A DNA stretch of 64,000 nt, taken from NCBI GenBank assembly GCA_028681335.1, contig JAQUIT010000014.1:1-64000 (forward strand), read 5' to 3'. The first letter of the stretch is position 1; every line of letters begins with the position of its first letter. Source of the DNA: Desulfuromonadaceae bacterium. Lineage in GTDB: Bacteria > Desulfobacterota > Desulfuromonadia > Geobacterales > Pseudopelobacteraceae. This document shows, one piece after another, positions 25,592 through 35,902 of this stretch. A model generated the notes under the pieces. That model ran no database searches. It saw nothing but the letters and a program-made list of their open reading frames with translations, and was not told the DNA's origin. A program made the translations under genes and the position numbers.

Positions 25592-26725
25592 TCAGAGGAA
25601 TCTGGCGAAAACCTGATTAGAGAGTAGCATTCCCTTCAGTGTCAGGGCGAGCACCTCGTCCTTCCGGACGACAAGGCCAAGCTGCTCGAGGGCAGTCGTG
25701 GCGGGGCCGTAGGCCGATTCCAGTGAACGGCCGAACGCGCGTTCAAAGTCGCGCAGATTCACTCCATCCGACAGGCGTAACCCCAAAAACATAAACTCAG
25801 ACATTGCATCGTCCAGAGTCAGTTTGTGCTCGTCAATTCGTGCTGGTCGAGCGGAGAGTATTCCCTGGCGATATTCAAGCAGGTTGTCGGGATTGCTGAA
25901 GCGGACTCCGTAGCCATCGAGTAAAAGCGAGTGTGCCGCAACCCCCAAGCCAAGATAGCCGTCCCTGCTCCAATAGCCGCTGTTATGTTGAGACCGGTAG
26001 CCGGGGCGGGCGTAGTTGGCTATCTCATAGTGTTCAAAGCCTGCCGCTGTTAAAAGCTTGTCGGCAAGTTCAAACATGTCGGCCGAAAGGTCGTCATCAA
26101 CCAGTTCAGGGCTGTCTGGCACGTATGTGCGGGCAAAGTGGGTGCCATCCTCAATTGTTAGCCCGTAGATGGAAATGTGTTCCGGTGAGAGCTCTATGGC
26201 ATGCTGTAATTCAGACCGCCACTGATCCAGGCTCTGCCCCGGGAGCGAGTGAATCAGATCAATACTGATGTTGGTGAACCCGGTTTCGCGCGCATCCAGG
26301 AAAGCCTGCCGAGACTGTTCAACGGTATGGATACGCCCCAGAGTCTTCAGGAAATGATCTTCGAATGATTGAATGCCGAGAGAAATACGGTTGATGCCTG
26401 CCTTGCGGAACTCCTTGAGGGAGGCACCGTCTACGGTGCCGGGATTTGCTTCGAGAGTGATCTCGGCATCTTCTCTGATAGGAGTGTGGGCCTTGATTCC
26501 GTCAAGCAGTTCGGACAGATGCTGCGGTTGCAGCAGCGACGGGGTACCCCCGCCAAAATAGATTGAAGCGAGCGGAGTGTTGCCGGTGGTGTGCAACTGC
26601 AACTCATGCAGGAGCAGCACCGGGTATTCACTTAGTTCGGCCTCTTCGGGACTGGTGGAGACAAAGGCGCAGTAATGGCACTTTTTAACGCAGAACGGGA
26701 CGTGAACATAAAGCCGGTTGAACAT
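25592..26725 (-). CDS. hemW: Radical SAM protein HemW (CPO-like haem chaperone)
   Basis: 377 residues from the ATG at 26725 (AAAGGA upstream). Radical SAM domain with the CxxxCxxC iron-sulfur motif as C-V-K-K-C-H-Y-C near residue 11-18 (HVPFCVKKCHYC), GGGTPS, and the HemN C-terminal domain from about residue 300. The HemW hallmark is that the cluster motif lacks the fourth cysteine seen in HemN (CHYCAF rather than CxxxCxxCxC), so it is a haem-trafficking protein rather than coproporphyrinogen oxidase. The longer frame back to 26827 overlaps the divergent methyltransferase and is not used. Confidence 0.9.
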   Translation of the reverse strand: MFNRLYVHVPFCVKKCHYCAFVSTSPEEAELSEYPVLLLHELQLHTTGNTPLASIYFGGGTPSLLQPQHLSELLDGIKAHTPIREDAEITLEANPGTVDGASLKEFRKAGINRISLGIQSFEDHFLKTLGRIHTVEQSRQAFLDARETGFTNISIDLIHSLPGQSLDQWRSELQHAIELSPEHISIYGLTIEDGTHFARTYVPDSPELVDDDLSADMFELADKLLTAAGFEHYEIANYARPGYRSQHNSGYWSRDGYLGLGVAAHSLLLDGYGVRFSNPDNLLEYRQGILSARPARIDEHKLTLDDAMSEFMFLGLRLSDGVNLRDFERAFGRSLESAYGPATTALEQLGLVVRKDEVLALTLKGMLLSNQVFARFL

Positions 26726-26747
26726 AGCGGGTCCTTTTATCTGACTG

Positions 26748-26776
26748 TTGAAAGCCTGGCAGCATCCTGCTACAGT
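26748..26776 (+). promoter_or_regulatory. Promoter of the methyltransferase gene
   Basis: -35 TTGAAA (26748-26753), 17-bp spacer, -10 TACAGT (26771-26776). The predicted transcript start falls at or next to the ATG at 26782, suggesting a leaderless mRNA; no Shine-Dalgarno is seen. Confidence 0.45.
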
Positions 26777-26781
26777 GTCGT

Positions 26782-27864
26782 ATGTCCGATCAGGTACAAA
26801 CACATTATCAGAGTTACCCCTACCCACGCTACCCCCTGATTGCCTCGGTACGGCGCTGCGACACCTACGCTCTCAATCTTGAGGCCCTCTGGGCGCGTTT
26901 TAACCGGTCGCTGCCGCCGCCTGAAGCAAAAAAAATACTCATTGCCGGATGCGGTACCTTTGCTCCGTATCCTTGGGCTGTTGCCAACCCTGATGTGCCG
27001 ATTACCGCACTGGATCTCTCGGAGCGGAGCCTCAGGAGAGCCCGTTGGCATACCTCTCTGCACGGGCGTTTTAATGTCGACTATCGTTGTGGCGATCTGT
27101 CCGACCCGGATGTTGTTGAGGGTAAATTCGGAATAATTGATTCCTTCGGCGTTCTTCACCACCTGGAGGACCCGCTGGCAGGCCTCATGGCTCTGGAACA
27201 GCGCCTGGTGCAGGGTGGCATTCTGAGGATCATGGTCTACAGTCGCTATGCCCGCCGGGAGGAGGAGTCAATCAGACGGGCATTCAGACTTCTCGGCGTC
27301 ACCACACCCCGTGAGGCGAGGCGCCTGCTCAATAAAGCCCGTCCCGGGTCACGTCTTGCCGGCTACCTTGCCACTGCCGACGAAGCAGCAACTGATGTTG
27401 GCGTTGCCGACGCGCTGCTCCATCCCAGAGCCCGTACGTACCGAGTCGATGAGCTGCTGGAGACACTCAGGCTGGCGGGGTTGAAACCACTCCTGTTTGC
27501 TCACCACGGAGCGCTTGAGGATGTCTCTGAAGAGGTGTGTCGCCTGAGAACGCTGGAAAAAACTCGGCAGTCCCCCGGAAACTTTGTCGTATATCTTGCG
27601 CGAGCAGATGAAAGCGTAGCGGCAGGGCCATCTCGTATGATCAAGCTTAACCCATGTCTGGTCTCAGCTGTGGGTTTTTTCAAGTTGGGAAAACTGCGGA
27701 TCCCTGCCCGTATAGGATGTGTCAATAAGTCACTTGGATTCAGTGAGAGACGATTTCTCAGGAGTTTTCTCAGCCCGGTTCCGGGCTGCAAAATAACAGC
27801 TGATCAAGCAGAGATGGTGACAGCGTATAAAAGAGCACTGTTTCTGCTTGAGTACTCTCCATAG
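26782..27864 (+). CDS. Class I SAM-dependent methyltransferase
   Basis: 360 residues, cytoplasmic. The SAM-binding core is at about 50-150: motif I ILIAGCGTFAPY, motif II ending in ALDLS, then GVLHHLEDPLAGL, the post-motif helix typical of Methyltransf_11/25 families. The N-terminal segment HYQSYPYPRYPL is found in a subset of uncharacterised methyltransferases. The last 150 residues are family-specific and unassigned. Substrate unknown. Divergent from hemW with 56 bases between. Confidence 0.85.
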   Translation: MSDQVQTHYQSYPYPRYPLIASVRRCDTYALNLEALWARFNRSLPPPEAKKILIAGCGTFAPYPWAVANPDVPITALDLSERSLRRARWHTSLHGRFNVDYRCGDLSDPDVVEGKFGIIDSFGVLHHLEDPLAGLMALEQRLVQGGILRIMVYSRYARREEESIRRAFRLLGVTTPREARRLLNKARPGSRLAGYLATADEAATDVGVADALLHPRARTYRVDELLETLRLAGLKPLLFAHHGALEDVSEEVCRLRTLEKTRQSPGNFVVYLARADESVAAGPSRMIKLNPCLVSAVGFFKLGKLRIPARIGCVNKSLGFSERRFLRSFLSPVPGCKITADQAEMVTAYKRALFLLEYSP

Positions 27865-27875
27865 TGATCTGAATT

Positions 27876-29927
27876 TTATTTACTGCCAAATCCTGCCAGA
27901 TTGAAATTTACCGTGAATGATTGATTGCCGGGCCTCTGGTGAACCGCCAGGTCCACACTCCAGCACTTGTGGCGATATTCTGCGGTGTACACCGACTCAA
28001 GAAAATCGCGGCGGTCAAACGAATAGCGGGCGGTGTAGGAGAGGTTCAGCGGTCTGATCAGTTTCGTTGATACGTGCCCTTCAAAATATTCGACCTCTTT
28101 GCGAGCCATCTGGTAGGCGGCGCCAACCGAATTGCCCTTATGGTCGTCAGCGTCAATTCCTGCCACAGCCGTAGACAGATAGTTCTCGTAAAAGTTATAG
28201 CGCGAGTCGAAGGTGACCCGGAGTTGTTTGCTCAGCCACGTCTCTGATTCAAGCATCAGATCACTCCATGGACGCTGACTCTCCACCAGTGTCAGCAGGT
28301 CGCGCCGTTCACCGTCTAGTGCATAATCGGCGCTGAGCTTGATCCGTGAAAGTTCTCTGTATTCAGTTGTATCAGCAGATGCAAACTTACCGTTCAGTAA
28401 GCTGGTGGCAGACAGTGTGATCATGTTCTTCTGTATAATGCGGTCCGCGTAGTCATAGAACGGAAGCCGCTGCTGGTCGCGTTGCGGCGCCAGGTTGTAA
28501 CTGATTTCCGGGATGATCTCGTGCCTGATTTTTTTGAGGGACTGAAAGTTGGTGTCGTAGATACGGTTAAGAGAGGTGGACAAACGCACACCGGCTTCCG
28601 GCACCAGGTCTCCGGTTGTAGACTGGACATCAGTGCCGTTGCCATTGTTGTTGGTCGCATAGCCTCTGATATGCGCCCCTGCAAAAATTGTCGTATGCAG
28701 ATAGCCGTTTTGTGACTGCAGCAGATTGAGCCGTGGGAAGAGGTGCAGTCTCTGGCCGCTGTCACCTGAATCACGCTGGAGGTTGTCAACAGATCCATCA
28801 AGATCAAAATAGAGCGGTGTTGAAAAGATGGATTGACGAACGGTCGCTATACCGACTGACGGCAGTGTCTGCAGTGTTTTGCTGTTGTCCGCTGCATAAA
28901 GGTCCTGGCTGTAGCGCAGGTAGGAGTTCACGGCAGAATTCTGCCACGTTTTCAAGGTGTTGACGATGGTATCACTTGACTGTCTATTGTACTCGCTGTT
29001 TTTGTTGCCAAAGTCGCTCAAAAAAGTACGGTCGCTGGTGGCATTAACCTCCATGCGGATATTTGCACCGCCTGCAAAAAGCTCTTTGTGTTTCTGCGCC
29101 AGTTGCCAGCGCCAGCGATCCTCCTGGCGGTCAAAGATTTGGTAGGTGTTTATATCACCTTCACTTTCGCGGGTTCTTATATAGCGGTAGCCAAGCCCGG
29201 TTCCAACGCCTCGCCGCGACATTATATCCACATCAAGTTCCAGATCCTGGCTGGGAGAGATGGCCCAGTAGGCTGGAATTACCAGCTGCGAACCTTTCGT
29301 CTTTGAATAGCCGAATTGAGGGAGAAGGAGGCCGGAGGTCTTCTCCAGTACAACCGGAAACGCGATCCACGGGAGATAGAGTACCGGAATATCTTTCACG
29401 TAGAAGATTACATTCCGGGCCGTTGCATACCCCAGCATATTCACGTTCAGCTTGTCGGCGCCGAATTTCCAGCTTGGATCCGGTGTGTCACAGGATGTCA
29501 GCTCTGTGCCGGTGGCCGTAAACTCATTCTCATTTATACGGACAAGCTTTTCAGAGGCGATCTTCACCCCTGTTTCAGGCACCGTAAGCAGCGTAGAGTT
29601 CATCTCCGCTATGCCGGTGTCCATGTTCATGGTCAGTGTTTCACCCTTGAGGACTGTGGACTCTTTTGTCATGACTACCGACCCGGATGCGTACAGCATG
29701 TGGGTCGGTGCCGAATACCTGGTCTTGTCGGCGACCAGTCTCATCCCTTTCCAGATGACGACAACGTTTCCTTCAGCCGTATAAACACCGTCCGCCAGAC
29801 TCTGGTTCATGTGGTCGGCGTTGATATGAATGTTTTCATCGGGATATGGTGCCAGGGCAGCCCAGGAAGATGATGCCGAGGAGCAGATGGTGCAGAAAAA
29901 TAGTAGGTAGTAGATTGTCTTCATCAA
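27876..29927 (-). CDS. lptD: LPS-assembly outer-membrane protein LptD
   Basis: 683 residues. Signal peptide 1-23, an N-terminal OstA/LptA-like jelly-roll domain (about 35-150, INADHMNQSLADGVYTAEGNV) and a C-terminal beta-barrel (about 200-683). It forms the outer-membrane channel, with LptE, that inserts lipopolysaccharide. Two cysteines around SCDTPDP and CWSVDL may form the inter-domain disulfide expected for LptD. Five bases after the folC stop, so the last gene of the trpA-accD-folC run. Confidence 0.93.
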   Translation of the reverse strand: MMKTIYYLLFFCTICSSASSSWAALAPYPDENIHINADHMNQSLADGVYTAEGNVVVIWKGMRLVADKTRYSAPTHMLYASGSVVMTKESTVLKGETLTMNMDTGIAEMNSTLLTVPETGVKIASEKLVRINENEFTATGTELTSCDTPDPSWKFGADKLNVNMLGYATARNVIFYVKDIPVLYLPWIAFPVVLEKTSGLLLPQFGYSKTKGSQLVIPAYWAISPSQDLELDVDIMSRRGVGTGLGYRYIRTRESEGDINTYQIFDRQEDRWRWQLAQKHKELFAGGANIRMEVNATSDRTFLSDFGNKNSEYNRQSSDTIVNTLKTWQNSAVNSYLRYSQDLYAADNSKTLQTLPSVGIATVRQSIFSTPLYFDLDGSVDNLQRDSGDSGQRLHLFPRLNLLQSQNGYLHTTIFAGAHIRGYATNNNGNGTDVQSTTGDLVPEAGVRLSTSLNRIYDTNFQSLKKIRHEIIPEISYNLAPQRDQQRLPFYDYADRIIQKNMITLSATSLLNGKFASADTTEYRELSRIKLSADYALDGERRDLLTLVESQRPWSDLMLESETWLSKQLRVTFDSRYNFYENYLSTAVAGIDADDHKGNSVGAAYQMARKEVEYFEGHVSTKLIRPLNLSYTARYSFDRRDFLESVYTAEYRHKCWSVDLAVHQRPGNQSFTVNFNLAGFGSK

Positions 29928-29932
29928 AAAAA

Positions 29933-31210
29933 TCAGCCTCTGATTCCGCTGTAATGTATGTTTTCAAGCCATGCCTTGATTTCGCCTACTACAAAAAGAG
30001 AACCGCACACAAGAATAAGGTCGTCAGCGCAGGCTTCACTCCGTGCCTTAGTGACTCCAGCCGTTACAGAACCGCACGGCTCCGACTTAATCCCCTTGTG
30101 GCGGAAAAAACGTGACAACTCTTCATCATTGAAAGCGCGCTCAATAGCGGGAGTTACTGTATAAACAGCATCCACAAGTGGAGTTAGCGGCGCATAAATC
30201 TGCTCAAAATCCTTGTCTTCACAGACGCCGGTAACCATGATCAGTCGTGAGTAGGAATACTCTTGCAGCGCTTCCGCCAGGGCAACGGCGCCGGCAGGGT
30301 TGTGCGCCCCATCAAGTAAAAGTGGCGGTGTGCCGGGTATCAGCTCCATCCGCCCCGGCCAGTACGCCTTGGCGATGCCATCTCTGAGTGCTGAAGAGCT
30401 GATATTCGTACCACCCGCTTTGAGTGCCTCTGCTGCGGCAAGTGCAACAGCGGCATTCGAGGCTTGATAGCGCCCTGATAGCCCGGCTTTGAGCTCTGTC
30501 AGGGTTGTGTTAACACCGTGGTAATCAAAGGTGCCGTTCAGGTTCCTCTCTGCCGAGAAATCCGTCCCCAGTGTCTTAACTATGCAGTGCACGGAGCGAC
30601 AATGCTCTTCGATAGCCACGCGGGCAGGGTCCGCCTGTTTGGCGCTTATGACGAGCGTGCCCGGTTTTATGATTCCGGCTTTTTCGCCGGCAATTGCGTC
30701 CAGAGTCGTGCCGAGATAATCGGTGTGGTCGAGTGAAATAGGAGTCAGCACCGTCATCACGCCGTCAAAAGCGGCTGTTGCATCCGAGCGGCCACCCATT
30801 CCGGCCTCCATGACCGCAAACTCCACACGCTCTTCACTGAAAACCAATGCCCCTAGAGCGGTTGTTATTTCAAAAAAAGTAGCTTCATCAGGGGCGGCTT
30901 TTAGTGCGATATCCAGTAAACGCGCCAACTTTTCAGCGGGGTACTCCTTGCCGTCAATTCTGAACCGTTCAGTAAACCGCACCAGGTGGGGGGAACTGAA
31001 CTGGGCGACATGGTGTCCAGCGTAGAGGAGGATTGAGGAGAGAAAGGCCGATGTGGAACCTTTACCATTTGTACCTGCAACATGAACCGTGCGAAACTGC
31101 TTTTCAGGATTGCCCAGACGTTCCAGCAGTTTGCCTACCCTGTCGACGCCCGGTTTTATACCGAAGCGCCGACGGGAGTAAAGCCTTTCCAGTGCTTCCG
31201 TCAAGGGCAT
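29933..31210 (-). CDS. folC: Folylpolyglutamate synthase / dihydrofolate synthase
   Basis: 425 residues. Adds glutamate to dihydropteroate or folate using ATP. The Mur-ligase P-loop HVAGTNGKGSTSAF (about 44-57), ISLDHTDYLGTT and the C-terminal LLLDGAHNPAG motif are diagnostic. Starts 1 base after the accD stop. Full length. Whether both activities are present cannot be decided from sequence. Confidence 0.95.
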   Translation of the reverse strand: MPLTEALERLYSRRRFGIKPGVDRVGKLLERLGNPEKQFRTVHVAGTNGKGSTSAFLSSILLYAGHHVAQFSSPHLVRFTERFRIDGKEYPAEKLARLLDIALKAAPDEATFFEITTALGALVFSEERVEFAVMEAGMGGRSDATAAFDGVMTVLTPISLDHTDYLGTTLDAIAGEKAGIIKPGTLVISAKQADPARVAIEEHCRSVHCIVKTLGTDFSAERNLNGTFDYHGVNTTLTELKAGLSGRYQASNAAVALAAAEALKAGGTNISSSALRDGIAKAYWPGRMELIPGTPPLLLDGAHNPAGAVALAEALQEYSYSRLIMVTGVCEDKDFEQIYAPLTPLVDAVYTVTPAIERAFNDEELSRFFRHKGIKSEPCGSVTAGVTKARSEACADDLILVCGSLFVVGEIKAWLENIHYSGIRG

Positions 31211-31211
31211 G

Positions 31212-32066
31212 TCAGGCAGCAGGACGATGGAGCATCTTCAGTATGGACGCCAACTTAGGGCGCATTTCGTTACGGGGAATAATCGCATCAATCATGCCGT
31301 GGTCGAGCAGGTATTCTGCCCTCTGAAAACCTTCCGGCAGTTTCTGACGGATCGTCTGCTCGATGACACGTGGGCCGGCAAAACCGATCAGCGCTTTTGG
31401 TTCGGCAATGTTGACATCTCCCAGCATGGCGAAGCTGGCGGTAACTCCGCCGGTTGTGGGATCGGTGAGAAGTGAAACAAACGGGATTCCGGCCCTCTTG
31501 AGTTTGGCCAGGGCGGCAGACGTCTTGGCCATCTGCATCAGCGACAGAATGCTTTCCTGCATGCGAGCGCCGCCGGAAGCTGAAATGATGATTACCGGCT
31601 GGCGTTTCTGCAGGCCGCGTTCAACCGACCGGGTGATCTTCTCGCCCACAACGCTCCCCATGCTGCCGCCCATAAAGGAAAAATCAAAACAGGAAACCTG
31701 TACCGGCAGCTCTTCGATGGCTCCTTCAACACAGATTACCGCATCCTTTGACCCGCCTTTGGCCAATGCTGCATCAATGCGCTCCTGGTAGCTTTTGGCA
31801 TCTTTAAAGTTAAGGAAGTCGACCGATGTCACGTTGGCATCAAATTCCTGGAAGACACCGCCATCAAGCAGGGCTTCAAGGCGCTTGCGTGCAGAAATGC
31901 GGTAATGGTGGCCACATTTCGGGCAAACCTGCAGATTGGCCTCGATGTCTTTGCTTAAAAGTGTTTCGGCACAGCCGGGGCATTTGACCCACATTCCATC
32001 CGGGAACGTGACCTTCTTGCCGCTCGATTTTTCTATTCCGACTCTTTCCTTGGTAAACCAGCTCAT
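31212..32066 (-). CDS. accD: Acetyl-CoA carboxylase carboxyltransferase subunit beta
   Basis: 284 residues. With AccA it transfers the carboxyl group from biotin to acetyl-CoA, giving malonyl-CoA for fatty acids. An N-terminal four-cysteine zinc ribbon (CPGCAETLL...CPKCGHH, about 29-55) and the crotonase-type core with [14 protein letters not shown] and [10 protein letters not shown] are diagnostic. 96 bases separate it from trpA; a perfect TTGACA (minus strand, 32144-32149) lies there but with a poor -10, so an internal promoter is possible. Confidence 0.96.
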   Translation of the reverse strand: MSWFTKERVGIEKSSGKKVTFPDGMWVKCPGCAETLLSKDIEANLQVCPKCGHHYRISARKRLEALLDGGVFQEFDANVTSVDFLNFKDAKSYQERIDAALAKGGSKDAVICVEGAIEELPVQVSCFDFSFMGGSMGSVVGEKITRSVERGLQKRQPVIIISASGGARMQESILSLMQMAKTSAALAKLKRAGIPFVSLLTDPTTGGVTASFAMLGDVNIAEPKALIGFAGPRVIEQTIRQKLPEGFQRAEYLLDHGMIDAIIPRNEMRPKLASILKMLHRPAA

Positions 32067-32162
32067 AAGTGACCTCGCGTCTTTCGTAATCCTAAAATAG
32101 TTAAGTGTAAATAAAATTGCTAGGTAGCAGAATCAGGCGGCGCTGTCAAGAGCGTGCAAACA

Positions 32163-32954
32163 TTATGACAGAGCCTGTTTCAGGTCTGTGACGTATCGTG
32201 ACAGCTTCTGTTTGAGCTGTTCTCCGCAATACTGTTCGAACAGCTTGACAATGGCACTGCCGACTACCACTCCATCTGCCAGACATCCTACCTCGGCAGC
32301 CTGAGCCGGAGTTGATATGCCGAATCCGGCCATGACCGGAAGTGAAATGGTCTGTTTTACCCTGGACAGCTCCTGCACCAGGGTGGTTGAAACAGATGTT
32401 CTGGCTCCTGTTACGCCGGTTACCGTTACATAATATACAAAACCGCTGCCAAGCCGCTCTACGGCAGATATGCGGGCGGCATCAGAGGTCGGGGTGAGAA
32501 GAAAAATCACATCCAGGCCACAGCGTCGGGCAGGCACGGTCAGCTCGAGCGATTCCTCGGGCGGCATATCCACCAGCAGGACACCGTCAACTCCGGCTTC
32601 TGATGCATCCTGGCAGAAACGGTCGTACCCGTAGGCATGAACCGGATTGAGGTAACCCATCAGAATAATAGGAATTGCGGAGCGTGTACGAACTTTTCTG
32701 ACAACGTCAAGAATGCCATGAAGAGTTGTCCCCGAAGTCAGTGCCCTTTCCGAGGAGAGCTGAATGGTCGGCCCGTCTGCCATCGGGTCAGAAAAAGGGA
32801 CACCAAGCTCTATGATATCAGCTCCGGCGTCCTCAAGCAGATAGATCATCTCTTCGGTTGTCGACAGATTCGGGTCTCCGGCGGTAATAAATGTTACCAA
32901 TGCCTTGGACTGTTTGGTTTGAAGCGCGCTAAAGCGTGTAGCAAGTCTGCTCAT
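32163..32954 (-). CDS. trpA: Tryptophan synthase alpha chain
   Basis: 263 residues from the ATG at 32954. Splits indole-3-glycerol phosphate to indole, passed to TrpB. Catalytic Glu in [17 protein letters not shown] and the Asp in [10 protein letters not shown] are visible, plus the flexible loop GVTGAR. The GTG at 32966 would add four residues; neither start has a clear ribosome site. It is 20 bases after a chemoreceptor gene rather than next to trpB, which sits about 18 kb away on the other strand. Confidence 0.94.
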   Translation of the reverse strand: MSRLATRFSALQTKQSKALVTFITAGDPNLSTTEEMIYLLEDAGADIIELGVPFSDPMADGPTIQLSSERALTSGTTLHGILDVVRKVRTRSAIPIILMGYLNPVHAYGYDRFCQDASEAGVDGVLLVDMPPEESLELTVPARRCGLDVIFLLTPTSDAARISAVERLGSGFVYYVTVTGVTGARTSVSTTLVQELSRVKQTISLPVMAGFGISTPAQAAEVGCLADGVVVGSAIVKLFEQYCGEQLKQKLSRYVTDLKQALS

Positions 32955-32974
32955 GGTTGTTATCACAGGGTCGG

Positions 32975-35134
32975 TTATATTTTGAAACCGACCGTCTCCT
33001 TGTCAAGCAGATTGATCTGATGGGTCAGAGCAGTTACGGCACTATTCATGACCTTTGCTGCGTGGCTGTTTGCAGCCGTTGCCCCTTCAATGTTATGGAC
33101 CGATTTTGAAATGAGAGCGCTGCCGCTGACCTGAGAACGGCATGCCTCGCGAATCTGGGCGACCATGGCGGTTACATCTTCCGTTGATTTGGCGATCAGG
33201 TTGCCGGCTCTGCTCTGCTCACGGGTCGAGGTGCGCACGTGAACGGTGAGATCCTTCATGCGGCCGACTGCAGCTGTAATCATGTCAGTTCCACGGGAGT
33301 GTTCACGTGAAGAGTTGGCGATGTGCCCGACCATGTCTTCAACACTTTCCATCGCTTCCCGGATGCTCTGGCTGCCACGTGCCTGCTCAACCGTTGCCTT
33401 GGCGATTTCACTCACCTGGATTCCTGCTCGCTCCACACCGGCTACGATCTTCTCAAGCGCAGTGCCGGAACGTTGCGACAGCTTTTCGCCCGCATCAATA
33501 CTTTCCTCAGCCCGGCTGATTGCATCTACCGCACGTCGGGTCTCTTCCTGAACGCCCTTGATAACTGCGGCAATTTCCCTGGTTGAACTGCTGGTGCGCT
33601 CGGCCAGTTCCCGGATCTCGTCGGCAACCACGGCAAAGCCTTTGCCGTGCTCACCGGCCTGGGCGGCTATGATAGCGGCGTTGAGCGCCAGCAGGTTGGT
33701 CTGTTCTGCAACTTCATCAATAACGGAGAGAATTGTTCCAATATCGTTTACACGCAAGGAGAGTGTTTCGACTACTTCAAATGTAATCTGTGATGATGCT
33801 TTAATCGCCTGCATGCCGGTAATCGCTTCAAGAACGGCATTCTTGCCTATTTCAGCGTCACTTCGTACCGTTTCAGAAATAGCGGCCGAATCCATGGCAT
33901 TTTTTTCTACCTGTTTGATAGTTGCATCCATTTCAGCAATTGATGAGGCTGTCGTGGTGGAAGCATCCAGGAGGTTGACTATGCTTGTACCGATCTCTTT
34001 GATTGAAGATGCAATTTCAGTGATTGAAGAGCTTACCTCTTCAACAGCTTCCTCAAGTTTTTCGGCACTCATCGCAAGTTCTTCAATGGTAGCAGCCATC
34101 TCAAGTGATGAGGCAGAGGTTTCCGTGGCCGACTCTGAGAGCTTGTCGATGCCCCCCGATACTTCACGTACGGATTCGTTGATTTGCTCAACTGCCCGTG
34201 ACGTCTCCTGTACTGATTTTTCCTGCAGCAGCACAGAACTTGCGGACTGACGGGCCGCATTTTCGAGGTTGTTGTCCACTGATGTGAGTACTTCAGAGGC
34301 GGAAGCGATGCGAGATAAAATGCCATGGAGATTGTCAGCCATGCCGTTCATCGCATGAGCCAGATCAGCAACCTCTCCACTGCCAAGCACTGCAAGTCGG
34401 GTGTCAAGTCTGCCGCCAGCCAGTGTGTTGGCAAAATCTTCACAATTTCGAAGTGGCCTGGTGACAGAGGTTGTAATGAAATATGAAAACAGGATAATCA
34501 GGGTGATCACAACGATCGTTGTCACGACGCATGCAGCGATCTTGACTCGTATACTCGTTGCGACCTGTTGTTCGGAGGTGTTGATGTCGTGGCGGAGACG
34601 GCCGGCGATCTGTGTAACAGCCTCGCTTAATGGGCCGAGTTGCTGCTGCCTGAGTCCGGTCATCAGAGAGCGGGTTTTAAGGATGTCGCCATTGGATATT
34701 GCTGGAGTCAGATCGTCCAACAGGGTCCTTTTAGATTCTTTCCAGAAAGCCGTCGTTTTGCTTATAGCGTCTTTGTTTTCAGGTGACGGAGCTGAGCCAA
34801 AAGCAACTTTGACGTTGAGTTCAATGTCGTTTGTGAGTTTTTTTATTGAGGCAATGCTTTTTTCACTATTGGCGACATTAGCATCAGATATAAAGTTCTG
34901 TACTTCACTGTTGATCTGGGAAAAATCTGATTTCAGTTGCGCGATACTTTCGAGAGCGTCCCTGTTTTTTTGGATATGGTTGTAGGCAGCGCCGCCAATA
35001 CGGACTTCATTCATCACAAACAGGGTTATTGCGGCAACAAGCAGTATGCCCACAAACGCCACCGCAGAAAGAAGTCCCATTTTGGTGCGAAGGGTGAGGC
35101 CGGTTGACCTGGCGGAAGACGTTCCTCTCTCCAC
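32975..35134 (-). CDS. Methyl-accepting chemotaxis protein
   Basis: 719 residues, GTG start with AGGAG upstream. Membrane helices at about 20-41 and 199-222 enclose a helical periplasmic sensor of about 155 residues (four-helix-bundle type); HAMP domain about 223-275; long cytoplasmic coiled coil with the signalling tip around 478-500. The tip reads [14 protein letters not shown] where most receptors have AIEAARAGE, a variant found in some delta-proteobacterial receptor classes, including those serving type IV pili. Ligand unknown. The stop is 20 bases before trpA. Confidence 0.95.
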   Translation of the reverse strand: MERGTSSARSTGLTLRTKMGLLSAVAFVGILLVAAITLFVMNEVRIGGAAYNHIQKNRDALESIAQLKSDFSQINSEVQNFISDANVANSEKSIASIKKLTNDIELNVKVAFGSAPSPENKDAISKTTAFWKESKRTLLDDLTPAISNGDILKTRSLMTGLRQQQLGPLSEAVTQIAGRLRHDINTSEQQVATSIRVKIAACVVTTIVVITLIILFSYFITTSVTRPLRNCEDFANTLAGGRLDTRLAVLGSGEVADLAHAMNGMADNLHGILSRIASASEVLTSVDNNLENAARQSASSVLLQEKSVQETSRAVEQINESVREVSGGIDKLSESATETSASSLEMAATIEELAMSAEKLEEAVEEVSSSITEIASSIKEIGTSIVNLLDASTTTASSIAEMDATIKQVEKNAMDSAAISETVRSDAEIGKNAVLEAITGMQAIKASSQITFEVVETLSLRVNDIGTILSVIDEVAEQTNLLALNAAIIAAQAGEHGKGFAVVADEIRELAERTSSSTREIAAVIKGVQEETRRAVDAISRAEESIDAGEKLSQRSGTALEKIVAGVERAGIQVSEIAKATVEQARGSQSIREAMESVEDMVGHIANSSREHSRGTDMITAAVGRMKDLTVHVRTSTREQSRAGNLIAKSTEDVTAMVAQIREACRSQVSGSALISKSVHNIEGATAANSHAAKVMNSAVTALTHQINLLDKETVGFKI

Positions 35135-35170
35135 AAATAACTCCTCTCCGAATAAAATACCACGAACAAA

Positions 35171-35199
35171 AAAAGCCGCCCGACTATAGCAGAGCGGCT
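35171..35199 (-). terminator. Terminator of the lytic transglycosylase lipoprotein gene
   Basis: Minus strand: stem AGCCGC/GCGGCT (35174-35179 with 35194-35199) followed by an eight-T tract. The hairpin overlaps the putative promoter of the chemoreceptor gene. Confidence 0.82.
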
Positions 35200-35212
35200 A
35201 CTTTCATATCAA
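35183..35212 (-). promoter_or_regulatory. Promoter candidate for the chemoreceptor gene
   Basis: Minus strand: -35 TTGATA (35207-35212), 18-bp spacer, -10 TATAGT (35183-35188). The -10 falls inside the upstream terminator loop, so read-through and initiation would compete at one spot. Confidence 0.45.
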
Positions 35213-35290
35213 GAAAAAACACCGGTAATAACCGCCTGGATTATCTCCTGAAGCGATTGTAAATATGCATGGTATGTGGCTCTGGGGTAT

Positions 35291-35902
35291 CTAGTCAGCC
35301 ATGGCCAGTTTGTCGCTGTTAACAGTCAGCGCCGCTATCATCTCCTGCCGGACTACGCGGATCTTCTTTATATATGCATTTGCCTGCGGCCCCTGGCCGC
35401 AATAATACTTTTTGGCACGTTCAAGGTTTCCCTTGGCCATGTCAAGCTTGGTATAGAGCTCGCAGACAGCGGCTTCGGCACATTTACTGTCGTCCAGCAT
35501 GTCCTGTGGCGTGTAACCGTGGCTTTTGGCGCGGCGCGGCATCAGTTGCCAGACCCCGAGAGCCCCTTTTGTCGAAACAGCTCGCGCCGAGAGCCGGTGC
35601 CCACCGGTTTCAACCAGAGCAATTTCGGCCAGATCAAAGGGCATGAAGACTGTGCCGATTGTTTTGTCAAAGCAGATTGCCGCCAGTTTTTGTGCCCGGT
35701 CAACGGAGGTTCTGCGGGAAAATGCCGCTTCGATAACCTCCTGCTGTCTTTTTCGCTGGGTAAGGGAGATGTTGCTGCTGTCAAGGATGGATGGTTCGGT
35801 GGCCAGCGACGAGGTTGATTGAATCTCCGCTAATTTAAACGGAGCGTTTTCACATGCTGTCAATAATAACAGGCAGGCCAGATAGATAAGTTTTTTTCGC
35901 AT
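35291..35902 (-). CDS. Lytic transglycosylase (SLT) lipoprotein
   Basis: 203 residues from the ATG at 35902. A lipoprotein signal ends in the lipobox LLTAC (Cys17), so it is membrane anchored in the periplasm. The SLT domain (about 75-170) has the catalytic glutamate in LVETGG and the typical ALGVWQLMP motif. It cleaves the glycan strand of peptidoglycan. The expected Shine-Dalgarno is missing in front of the ATG, while a 158-base structured leader with its own promoter lies upstream, so translation control is likely. A GTG at 35956 would extend it but spoil the lipoprotein signal. Confidence 0.88.
   Translation of the reverse strand: MRKKLIYLACLLLLTACENAPFKLAEIQSTSSLATEPSILDSSNISLTQRKRQQEVIEAAFSRRTSVDRAQKLAAICFDKTIGTVFMPFDLAEIALVETGGHRLSARAVSTKGALGVWQLMPRRAKSHGYTPQDMLDDSKCAEAAVCELYTKLDMAKGNLERAKKYYCGQGPQANAYIKKIRVVRQEMIAALTVNSDKLAMAD

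Noticed and set aside
26725..26827. Extended start of hemW
   Set aside because: The extension overlaps the divergent methyltransferase gene, and the ATG at 26725 has a good ribosome site.
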